A DNA stretch of 64,000 bases. It comes from Clytia hemisphaerica (lineage: Eukaryota > Cnidaria > Hydrozoa > Leptothecata > Clytiidae). Positions 21,701-33,700 of this stretch are shown here, one piece after another (within the stretch, counting starts at the first letter, position 1; every line of letters begins with the position of its first letter). The DNA lies in contig CACVBU010000732.1 in the NCBI GenBank assembly GCA_902728285.1, positions 994,720 through 1,058,719 on the forward strand, in the 5' to 3' direction. The notes under the pieces were generated by a model that made no database searches, was not told where the DNA came from, and saw only the letters and a program-made list of their open reading frames with translations. The position numbers were made by a program, and so were the translations under genes.

Positions 21701-24700
21701 ATTACTCAAAATCTTTGATCAGGTGAAAGTAATGAATATCTCATATATTCAAAAATACCTCCAGGGTAATCTTCCATCTGATGTCCTATCAACACTTAAT
21801 TTTGATGAAATTGATTACAAAACTGGCACCAGGGGCAAAGCCATTAAACTACTAAAACTTTCAACGGTCAAAACCACAAATTTTGGACTTAACTCTTTCT
21901 CTCGTCTTTCGTCAAAACAATGGAATGAGTTACTAATAAATCATCCTGACACTGATTTTCACAACCTTGATACTGATGAACTAAAATCTTTAGCTACAAA
22001 ATTCTATTTAGACAAATACAAAGCTGAATACGAATAATCTTTGTGTGTGTGTGTCTGTGTGTGCGAGTATTGTGTGTGCGTGAACCTAGTGTGTTTTCCC
22101 AGGGTGGGAGGGGTGGGTGGTGTAACAGGAAGAACTTTATAGATAAATCTACTCAAAGAAATTGTCATAAAATAAAAGTAAAAATATTTCTTATATTCAT
22201 TATTTTGTTGTCACTATTAATATTATGATAATCGTTTATTCATTTTTTCTTTAGTTCTGTAATAATTTTTCAGTTTCTTCTAGGTTCCCCATTGTATTAG
22301 AGAAATCTATTTTTTTTTTTTGTAAGGGGTTATCCTGCTGTGTTGCAGCGAAAACATATTCAATTCAATTCAATTCAAATCCTCAGCTTTCAGATGGTGT
22401 ATGGTGCTTAAAAATGAAAAAATCTACAATCTTGTTAAAAAATTGCAATTTCTTCTTATTTTTCAAAATTCCAGACGGCCTGTAGATTTTCAAATAAAGC
22501 ACTTTGTGATAGATTGTAGCCTAATTCTACCCTACAGTCGGTTTACTAGAAAAACCGCAATTGAAAAGATGAACCAGTTCAATAGGGGCAGCCATTTGTT
22601 TCAATGTGGGTCGAGAATTTTCCGGTGCCGTGGTCAGCGCTAATCGCGTTTTCACCTTGACGTCGAAAAACATGAATATCTTTTGAAAGAAAATAGATAC
22701 CTGGATGCAGTTTTTTTTACTTGTTTCCCTGATAATTCCTGATTGATTTAAAAAAAAGAATGAACAGATTTGGATGATTTAAAGGTAAGTACTAATGCAT
22801 TGAAGTTCATTTTTGTAAATTCTTCCTCGTTCCGCGCTAAAAATCCCGACAAGTGCGCACCCTACATGAAGCGATTCTAGCTTTACGATAGCGCCAGGGA
22901 TCATCAGTGGTCCTAATTTAGAAATTTCCGACTTAGCTGATGTTATCTCGACAATTTCCAACTTAGCAAACTTTATCTTGACGTCGAGATAACATCAGCT
23001 AAGTTGGAAATTGTGGAGATAACATCAGCTAAGTTGGAAATTGTTGAGATAACATCAGCTAAGTTGGAAATTGTTGAGATAACATCAGCTAAGTCGGAAA
23101 TTGTGGAGATAACATCAGCTAAGTTGGAAATTGTTGAGATAACATTTGCTAAGTTGGAAATTGTTGAGATAACATTTGCTAAGTTGGAAATTGTCAAGAT
23201 AACATCAGCTAAGTTGGAAATTGTCGAGATAACATCAGCTATATAAAGTTGGAAATTGTCGCGATAAGCGTGTTAACTGTATCTGGGAAATTTCTCAGTT
23301 AAGACCTGCTTACCTCGACAAAAGAATTGTCAACTTTTTCTTTTTGAAAAAAAAGTAACATCATAATTCCCAAATAGCAGATAGAAGCCATCGTTCTATT
23401 CACATTCCGTCAACTACTCTAACTTGGGACGATTGGTCGAAACATAGGACTGGTCGATATCTGGCCTGTATTTTCACTTACTGTCACTTCACTTACCGAT
23501 CTCTTACGAAAAGAAGAAGAAAAATTACAAAGCAATTTTTAAAATGCACGTCCCAATCAAAGAAGACTAAAATAACAAAGGAACTTTTGACAATTGAAAA
23601 GGACTTACAAAAATCATTTAGGGATTCCAAGTGTTATGTTGAAAATATAGCAATCAATTCCATAAAGAAAAACTCAAAATATTTCTTTGCTTATGCGAGA
23701 AAGAAAGCAAAGATAAAAACGAAAATTGGCCCTCTGCTGAACACAAATGGTGAATTGACGCAACGAAGCAAAGAAATGGCTGAAATTCTGTCAAGACAAT
23801 ATGTTTCCGTCTTCAGTGCACCAAAACCATTCGATATAATACAGAGTGAAAATGATGAAGTCAACGTAGATATCATCTCAGATCTACAAGTTACAGAAGA
23901 TGATTTAATAAAAGCAATCAACGATCTGTCCCAAACTGCAGCACCAGGTCCCGATGGTTTCCCTGCAACCTTTCTCAAACAATGCAAAGAAGAACTTTCT
24001 ATTCCTCTTTGTATCCTCTGGAGACAAAGTTTGGACAAAGGGATTGTCCCAGACGAACTTAAAAGATGCACAATCACACCAATCCACAAAGGAGGTAGCA
24101 GATCACTGGCATCAAATTATATAGACCAGTAGCCCTAACATCCCATGTCATCAAGATATTTGAAAAAGTACTCAGAGCACATATTGTAAAGCACATGGAT
24201 GAAAATAATCTGTTCAATCCCAATCAACATGGATTCAGAAGCGGGCGTTCATGTTTGAGTCAGCTTTTGGAACAATATGACCTGATACTAAATATATTGG
24301 ACGAAGATGCTAATGCGGATGTTGTGTACCTAGATTTTTCAAAGGCTTTTGACAAAGTAGACCATTCAATTGTCCTACGAAAAATAAAAAAACTAGGAAT
24401 AGATGGAAAATTATTACAGTGGCTTAAGTCCTTCCTAACAGAGAGAAAACAATCAGTGCTAGTGAATGGTGTCACTTCTGAATCACAACAGGTCATTTCA
24501 GGAGTCCCTCAAGGTAGTGTTTTGGGACCTTTGATTTTCCTCATATTGATTGGGGATATTGACAAGGAAGTGGTGCACAGCTTTCTCAAATCCTTCGCTG
24601 ATGACACTCGCGCCACAAAGGAAGTCAAAACTCTAGAAGATGCTGTCCTACTTCAAAAAGATCTTGATAGAATATATAAATGGACGGATGACAACAACAT

Positions 24701-27700
24701 GAAGCTGAATGATATAAAATTTGAACTCTTGCGCTATGGAAAGAACCATGAGATTAAGACTCAAACAAGCTATACATCACCGTCTGGTGTTGAGATTGAA
24801 AACAAAGATGTTGTGAAAGACCTTGGAATCCTTATGGACAGTAATTGCACATTTCAGAAGCAAATTACTGCAGTAATCAAAAAGGCTAAAAACTTAACAT
24901 CTTGGATCCTGAGAACTTTTTCTTCACGATCTTTAAATTGTATGACCGTACTATATAAATCATTGGTGATACCAATATTAGAATATTGCTCCGTTCTGTG
25001 GAGCCCAAATGCAGTTGGTCTCATTCAGAGACTTGAAGATATTCAAAAGTCCTTCTTACGAAAGATAAATGGCACCCCAAACAATTATTGGGAGTGTCTA
25101 AAACAGACAAAAATTTACTCACTTCAAAGGCGAAGAGAACGCTACAGAATAATGTACGTCTGGAAGGTGATGGAAAAGGTTGTACCTACTGTAAATGGTA
25201 TCAAAACTCATACTTGCTCAAGCGACTTTCTGGATGTTTTGAAGGAAAAAGCCGTCTTTCACAAAAATTGCATGGTGAACTATAATTCACAATAATTGAG
25301 CAGAGTGAAAAGAAAACTGTTTTGTGTAGATGCTAGTCTTAGCGAAACAAAAAATTCTAATGTGGAGCAAAAGAGACCAAAAAGATCTAGTGTGCTCGGA
25401 TTGGAAAATTCCAGGAGATGCTTCTTTTGCAATGACTTTTCTGATAATGAAAATATGCGCCGTTGTAAGACGTTAGAGTTAAACGAAAAGATCAAAGAAA
25501 TAGCTCAGGAAATGTGCAGTGTTGAAGTTTTGGCAAAGCTAAGTGTTGGAGAAATGGTGTCATCTCGCGCAGATTATCATTTGAAGTGCCTCGTTCAATT
25601 TTATAATCAATATCGAAGTTTCAAAATTTCTGAGAAAGGTATTGAAGACAGCAGTATAATTGAAGGTATAATATGAGTGATACATGGTGTATTAATCTCG
25701 CATTGTAACAAATTTTCCTCATCTAACTTCAATCACAGCGTCTATGTTAAGGGGTTCTCCATTCATTGAGTTTAAAACCCCAAAAAGGCTAGAGGAGAAA
25801 CTTCTGAATGGAAAATGAAGCCGCCTAATTTCCCATGTAGCAGAACTAATTTTCTATCCAGAACACGCCGTTATCATTTCTTGGAAAGGTTAAAGACTCT
25901 CCTCTAGCCCTTCGGGTTTTAAACTCAATGACTCCTTCAGTGTGCGATGCTTATGCCACTTTCAGTAAACTTCTCTATTTCTCAAATTCTAATTTCAAAC
26001 AATTCTATACTTAGGATTAGCATTGTCAGAACTTTGTGACACTATCAATGAGCTTGTCATTGCATCGACTGAAAACCCGATATTCATGATGAAAAATTTG
26101 CGTGAGATGTATCAAGAGAAGTTGAAAGAGCTTGGTGCGAATAGATAATGTCAATGTGACCCGACTCAAAGAAAGTATTTTGAAAGAAGTGAATGGCCTC
26201 TGCGAGGGAAAAAATGGGAAGTATACAATCCTTACAACCAATGGATCATTTGGCCGCGTTGTCTTTGAAGCTTCTCAAAAGTCAACCTCAGATGAGGATG
26301 TAATAATTTCAAAAGCTGCTGCTATTATTCGGAGGACTCTCTTCTCACAAGAGCACAGCTTCGATGGCAATTTCGACATCAATATTCGAAGTCTTCCAAA
26401 TCATCTTCTTAAGCTACTGGCACAAATCATAGACGGTTCGAAAAATATGGAGACCATCTCTCAAGCAACTATAAAGACATCACCGTCAAAATCGCCCAAG
26501 TTGTGAAGTTCAACTCTTCAAAAACAACAAGAAGAAAATCTGAAACCGTTGATAGGCGTCATTCAAAGCAAAACGAGCTTCCCCTGCTTTCACGTGTTGG
26601 TCTCAGCGTCCATTCGAAGACAAAAACAAGTGATACTTTTATGGACCTACCTGGTTATGTATCTAACACATATATAATTGATATCTAAGTGACGTGACCA
26701 TTAAACAATCATTCAGAACATAAACAGTGACGATCTATTAAAATTAGTCGTTTGTATCTTATAAAAAAATGTTTAGAAACCAAAATTTCATGCTCTTGAA
26801 ATATTCTCTCATATTCAAGACTTCGTGAGCAAAAAAAACATCTATCTCATCAAAAAAATTGAGTAATTTGGCTAAGAACATTGATGTATGCTTATTAATA
26901 GTGATTCTTATAGATAAAGATGCGTTTTTTGAGCTGAAAAATTCGTTTTTTACAAAAATGCTTGAGCCATCTTTTACCTACTTTCATGCAAAAAAACAAT
27001 GATCCAATATTTTACAAAGGCCAAAAAACCCGTTTTATAGCCGTTTTCTGGCCCAAATTTGCCCAAAAACATTTTTTTTCGAAAATCGGGCTCCGTCACA
27101 TTCGAGGGCTTATAGTTATGTATCTTTGTGCAAAAATTCATAAAGAATGAAAGAGCCAATCTCGAAAAAAGGCAATACCTAAGTAATTGATAATGTGCTT
27201 ATAAAAAAATATCGAATTTGGCCAGTTTTTCTATAAAAAAACGCCAAGCAGCCAAAATTTCATGTCTAAACACTAATTTTTATCAAAAGTAAGCCCTTAT
27301 GAGCAAAATAACATCTATCTCATAAAAAAATTGAGTAATTTGACTAAGAACATTAATGTATGCTTATTAATAGTGATTCTTATAGATAAACATGCGCTTT
27401 TTGAGCCAACAAAATTTTTTTGCAAAAATCTGCTTGAGCCATCTTTTACCTATGATGGTACCCTACTTTCATGCAAAAAATTAATGATCCAATTTTTCAC
27501 AAAGTACAAAAAACCCGTTTTTAAGCCGTTTTTTGGCCCAAATTTGCCCAAGAAAATTTTTTTTCGAAAATCGGGCTCCGTCACATTTTGGCCACCACCA
27601 TTTTGCACCTTTGGACCAAAAATCAAAAGATTCCTATGATTCAATCCTGAGAAAAGTTGGTAACAGACGAACGAACGAACGAACGAACACAGGTTAATTT

Positions 27701-30700
27701 ATAGGACCTCCACCCCACCGGGGTAGGTCCAAAAAGAGGAATCGTAGAGTTTCTCTTTCTTCAAGGTTTCTCGATATCCTATGACAGAGTCATAGAGATC
27801 GATAACCACATCACAAAGCAGCTGTGTCTGAAATATAACAAAGATGGCCTTGTTTGTCCACCCTCTTTGAGAAAGTTGCTGTTTATAATAGCTGCGATTG
27901 ATAATATTGACCATGACCCTTCATCAGCAACTGCCAAAAAAAGTTTTCATGGAACAAGCATCTCAATATTCCAGTACCCTGAAGATGGCGATGAGTCCCC
28001 AAAAACCTCGCTCCTCGTACCAACAAGATCCGTTTTTCAACCAGCAAACAGCACGTGTAGAGAAATGGCAAGACGACATCAACTCTTCAAACCTTTCGGA
28101 TGGTGAGAAGATCAACTTTGCCGCCTATTTTTCTGCTCGAACGTCCAAAAAGATGCCTCAAACGTCATCAACTCTGTTGCCATTGCTTGAAGAATCAGTT
28201 AGCTCGACGGCTATGGTACAGCATTGTATGAACGTAATTAAGAAGCTGACAAATCATCTTAATCCAGGACAATTAACCATCCTCACGGCTGATCAGCCAG
28301 TCTACTCTATCGGAAAGCAAGTCGAATGGACTTACCAAGACAGATTTTGCGATGCACTATGGATGCTTGGTCCATTACACATAGAAATGATGTTCATGAG
28401 CGCCATTGGTGACTGGTTGGAAGGTAGCGAAGAGCGAATTTTTCAACACCTGGTCGAGAAGAGAGCCTTTGGAATGGCAACAAATCTAAACGCACCAGAT
28501 ATTCACACGAGGTGACATTTGCTGTATTGACAAAACTAGCCAAGGCTGCTTTCGAATCTCAAAAGGAAACCAATGATTTTGATGAATGGAGAAAGGCTAC
28601 AATGACAAAAAACGCTAATCACGCTTTCTGGTTTCATGCGATTGAGATGGAAGCAATTCTCTTTTCGTTTATGCTAAGCCTAAGAGATGCTGATTTCTCC
28701 CTTTTTGTCAAGTCTATTGAAGAGATGCTACCGTGGTTGTTTTCACTAGACCATACACACTATTCACGCTGGATGCCAGTCTTCTTACGGAACCTAAAGA
28801 AATTGCCATCACAACATCCGTCAGTATTTGAACAGTTCAAACGTGGCTACTTTAAAGTGAAAATTAGCAACCATTTGTTTTCAAATATTGGTGTAGATCA
28901 AGCTCATGAGCAAAATAACAAATTGGTCAAGATCGATGGTGGCGCCATTGGTATCCTTGATAGTCCATCATCCTTGTTGAGATGGTCAGTGGCTGGTCCA
29001 GTCATCGCTAAAATCTATCACATTGAGTCAGCCAACTATTGTATCAACTATTGCTGAAAACGTATTGACCATCGATGGTTATGTTTATGCGTTATGCGTT
29101 ATGCGTTTCTGGCGCGCCACAAGGCTATGTAATCATAAGTTCGTTGGATTAGAGTTGAAATGTTCTTTTTTGCTAAGTTTTTTCTCTTTCTCAGTTCATG
29201 ATTTCGACACAAAAGTTTCAATAAATATTCATAAAATCTATTGAATTGTACATTGTTTATTGAAACCAGCACGAATAATTGACGTCAATATATTTTAACG
29301 TCAAAATGATTTTCTTGTATACCATGGCGGCTTCAGAAAGGCATATCTTTTTTTAAATTGATTTTCGTGATTTCCCGTAAGCAAAAAACTTGTTCAGAAT
29401 TAAATTTCCTTTCCAGCAGTATATAATGTGTTAGGGTTTTTCGAAGATGAAATTTTTGCAAAAAAAGTGCTGACGTCAACAGAAACATCATTTTCAAGAG
29501 TGTCTCTCTCAATTTTTATTTTTCTTACTTCATGATGAACCTCTGTACAAAATTTCAGAGCTCTATCACAATTTGAAGTATACATGTGATAATCCGCCCC
29601 ACTATGAGCATTTCCCTGCTTATTCATATTTTGATCTGAATGCAGACCTCTATTTTTCTGTCTTTGTGAGATTCCAGCATAGTCATAGACTCAATAATAA
29701 TAATAATAAGGGATATGTAAATGACATAACCACCCTTTTCTCATCTAAGAAACTTTGTCATTTAATGCAAAGACGTTATTTTAATTTTTTTCATTTATTT
29801 CAGGCCATTTAGTTGATCCAGATGATGTTCCTGGGATTGCTCACTTTTGTGAACACATGCTTTTTTTGGGCACCGAAAAGGTGAGAAACGTTGTGGTTAA
29901 GACTTGAAAAAATAAAAAATTCTATTATTTCTCTCTGTTTAACTTGTCTACGGTAAGAAAAAGATTGTTAACTTGACTTATAAACGTTGCTCTTGTTAAG
30001 ATTTATAAACAAGGGTTAGCTGTTTTCTGGAAGTATGATCATTTTGTGTTATTTTCTTTTTTCAGTATCCAATTGAGAACTCATTTAGCGAGGTAAGAAA
30101 TTTTAGCTTCTTTTTTATAGTGAGATCAAAATTTCATAGGCAGCTTAGTAGGCTAATATGTTGTCTGTTATACTAAAATTTCTTGGTACTCCTTACAAGG
30201 GTAGAGCTTCAAAATCTCTTGAAAGTTCTTTGTTTACAGGTAAGCCTAGGCTACGTCATATCTTCCTTCGTTTCAAGCGTAAAACTCCTACTCTTCGGGC
30301 TATGAGCACTGCTCTTGTTTTAAATATTGAAATTCTCTGGATAAATTGCATGCGCACTGAGGTTTTAATGAAGCAAGAGTAAGGGCTAAAAGCCTGGAGC
30401 TGTCTATTATGTAGACTAAGCAGGACTAAGGTAAGCCTCAAGATTAGAGGCATTCAGAGTTAATGAAACCTGTCTAATGGGTGCGCTGACTGGAATGCAT
30501 CAATTCCTTTTCTTTTGTTTTGTTTTAGTTCGTAGCACAAAATGCTGGTTACCCGAATGCCAGCACTGGACCAGAACATACAAATTACCATTTTGAAGTG
30601 AAATGTAGTGCGCTTGATGAAGCCCTTGATAGGTAAATTCATTATCTGAAACACCAGGTGTCATTAATACAATGGAAATCATTTTACATGTAAAATTATT

Positions 30701-33700
30701 CAAGAACTAGCCAAATATTCTGGAGGGTTCCTTTATTATTGTCCTACTCTTTATGGTCCGCCCATAGCATTTTTGGACCTACCCCGGTGGGGTGGAGGTC
30801 CTATAAATTAACCTTTGTCCGTTTGTTTGTTAGTTACCAGGTTTTCTCGAGATTGGCTCATGGGAATCTTTTGATTTTTGGTACAAAGGTGCAAAATGGT
30901 AGTGGCCAAAATGTGACCGAGCCCAATTTTCAAAAAAAAAATTGGGGGGCAAATTTGGGCCGAAAAACAGCTAAAAAACGGGTTTTTTAGACTTTGTGAA
31001 AAATTGGATCATTAATTTTTTCTAATTTTTTGCATGAAAGTAGGGTACCATCTTAGGTAAAAGATGGCTAAAGCAGATTTTTGCTAAGAAATTTATTTGG
31101 CTTAAAAAAGGCATGTTTATCTATAAGAATCACTATTAATAAGCATACATCAATGTTCTTAGTCAAATTACTCAATTTTTTTATGACATAGATGTTTTTT
31201 TTGCTCATGAGGGCTTACTTTGAAGTATATGTGTGTCTAGACATGAAATTTTGGTTGCTTGGCGTGTTTTTATAGAAAAACTGGCCAATTTCAATATTTT
31301 TTATAAGCACATTGTCAATTACTTAGTTATTAGGAGATTGGCTCTTTCATTCTTTATGATTTATTGCACAAAGATGCGTAACTATAAACCCTCGAATGTG
31401 ACGGAGCCCGATTTTTGAAAAAAAAAAATTTAGGCAAATTTGGGCCAAAAAAAGGTTAAAAAACAGGTTTTTTTGGACTTTGTGAAAAATGATTGGATCA
31501 TTAATTTTTTCAGATTTTTTGCATGAAAGTAGGGTACCATCATAGGTAAAAGATGGCTCAAGCAGATTTTTTCAAAAAAATTTTGTTGGCTCAAAAAAAC
31601 GCATGCTTATCTATAAGAATCACTATTAATAAGCATACATCGATGTTCTTAGCCAAATTACTCAATTTTTTGATTAGATAGATGTATTTTTTGCTCACGA
31701 AGTCTTGAATATGAAAGAATATTTCAAGAGCATGAAATTTTGGTTTCTAAACGTTTTTTTATAAGAAACAAACAACTAATTTTAATAAATCATCACTATT
31801 TGTGTTCTGAATGATTGTTTAACGGTCATGCTCACGTAAATATCAATTATATATGTGTTACATGCATAACCAGGTAGGTCCATAAAAGTATCACTTGTTT
31901 ATTTTACAATGGTCAATTTAAATAGTTAAAATTTGATGATCTTTTCCATTTGATTTGGCCTTTTTCAAACTATGCTCAAACTATTAACATTTAGATATTT
32001 TCTCTTTTTATATTCCTGATAATCTGAAAATTTTCATTTCAGGTTTTCACAGTTTTTCATTGGCCCGTTATTCAATCAAGATTCAACAAATAGGGAACTA
32101 AATGCTATAGACTCAGGTGAATACGTTTCTTAAGTGAAAAGTCCAATAATTATTCTATATTATTCCAGCTTGTTTGTTTATATGTATATTATCAGGGGGG
32201 GGGGGTGAAGCAGTTAGTACAAGACATCATGCCGGTTAGTACCGTGGTGGTGTGCCATATGAATTGGATAAAATCACTTAGTACTCAGGTGTACTGCTTC
32301 ATCCCCCCTGATATTATGACAAAAACAAAACTCATTTTTTGTCAGCAGGTTTTAAAGGGTTAGGATTTCCTGAATTTTTATTGTTGGCCAGCGGTTCAGG
32401 TACAACTTTATGGCTTCTGAAAGTTTCAGGGTTAAATCAAGCTACTTTTTCTTATTGACACTCTGATTATAAGATGTATTGTATATCTTGATATTATTAA
32501 ATTCCAGAACATAAGAAGAATGTATTAAATGACCCTAGAAGATTACACTACATTGACAAAGTCACGTGTAAGAAAGGTCACGTTTATAGAAAATTTGGAA
32601 CAGGTAATGTCTTTCATATGGCTGATGTAATTGTACTGTAATTAATTGTTAGAGGTGAAAGAAGGCTGTTTGTTGAATTGCATTTATGGGGCCCCCCAGT
32701 AGTTTGCGTGAATGTGTGAAATGCGCATAAATTAAAATTAAATTGCGTGAATTGCGAAAAAAACATATTCTTATATTTTTCTTAGTCTAGCTCGTCCCAA
32801 GGAACCCCAGAGCCTCGTTCTACTTTGAGAAAAATACAATTCTTTTCTAAAATATAAATCAGAATTTAAACACTCCACCTTTTTGTTAATAATCTGAAAT
32901 TCTATTTAAAATTCTGAAATAATCCTTTTTTCAGGTAGTTTAGAGACTTTGCAAACAATCCCAGAGAAGAATGGTACAAACATCAGAGATTTACTCCTGA
33001 AATTCCACAAGCAATATTATTCAGCTAACATCATGTCTGTTGCAGTTCTCGGAAAAGGTTTGTTTCTAAGCTTAAAAGGTATGAAAGTTTCAACAAACAT
33101 TTGTGTTATAAAAAGCTTTCCCTAACAAAAGACGCGATTTTAAAATTTTCGTCAAATATTTTTTACTTACCTTACATGAGTATTAGGAAACGTGTAATTA
33201 AGTGAATTTCATATCTCAAGGCCGTTAAATTCCATACTTATATTCATGTAATAAGGTATAAATCATTTTTGTTTGGTGAGACCCCTATAACGTTAGAAAA
33301 AAGAACTTAACGGGCTCATTCAATACTTTCTATCTTTTTGCTTACTTATATACATATACACTATGCATGGTATAAAGCTAGGCAAGGAATCTTTCTCAAA
33401 AGTTTGTAGACTTTTTAAAGTTTTATGCCTAAAGTAAAATCTTCTTAAAAATAGTTACCATTAAGTTTAACAAAATTTCACATTTCATTTTTCTAGAAAC
33501 ATTGGATGAACTTGAGAAGATGGTCACACCTAAATTTGAAGAAATTGTAAATAAAAATGTTGAGGTTCCTGTATATTCTGACCATCCGTTTGGTTCAAGT
33601 CAATTAGGGGTAAGAAAAGTTAATAATCAAAATATTTTATCTTCTTAAACTGCTTTGGGTGTACAAACTTTTGCGAGGTCGAAAAATCGCAAAATTTATA

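Larger units (their letters stand above)
20389..22863 (+). mobile_element. hAT-like MITE (TAGGGTG..CACCCTA) with 8-bp duplication, split by a LINE
   Basis: ACATGAAG at 20381-20388 is repeated at 22864-22871. The element starts TAGGGTGG and ends GCACCCTA, a short terminal inverted repeat. Its own sequence is 20389-20770 plus 22378-22863 (about 870 bp), with 20771-22377 being a LINE inserted later. The flanks rejoin to a sequence present uninterrupted at 2930-3020. An 8-bp duplication fits hAT-type transposition. There is no transposase frame. Confidence 0.8.
25206..29020 (+). pseudogene. Broken gene of an uncharacterised zinc-module family (ends in DQAHEQNN motif)
   Basis: Pieces in order are 25206-25665 (FHKNC then CFFC...YHLKC, two Cys/His modules), a GT..AG intron 25666-26014, 26015-26626, an inserted 1.1-kb MITE, and 27731-29020. 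The last piece has [90 protein letters not shown] and [20 protein letters not shown]. Shifts or stops near 26140, 26470, 28060 and 28508 break it. From memory this order is that of large uncharacterised proteins abundant in cnidarians and molluscs. Their function is unknown to me, and a mobile origin is likely given copy number. The upstream LINE frame enters it without a stop until 25293. Confidence 0.6.
18751..29803 (+). other. IDE intron 1 (11 kb), a nest of mobile elements
   Basis: The donor gtatga and acceptor tttatttcag bracket a hAT-like MITE interrupted by a LINE, a 30-bp tandem array, a second LINE, a broken zinc-module gene family and a 1.1-kb MITE. 18830-20330 contains a loosely repeated AT-rich unit: 'gtttaatttgtggctgcagggttttcaat' at about 19425 and 19789, and 'ttggcttatatgtgctgtcctgctt' at 19330 and 19695. 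This is a degenerate tandem duplication of about 365 bp. No host exon is seen inside the intron. Confidence 0.85.

Noticed and set aside
22973..23246. Open frames on both strands of the 30-bp array
   Set aside because: They result from the 10-codon period. The array lies within an intron.
22970..23260. CRISPR array
   Set aside because: The units are contiguous 30-bp repeats with no unique spacers, in an animal intron.
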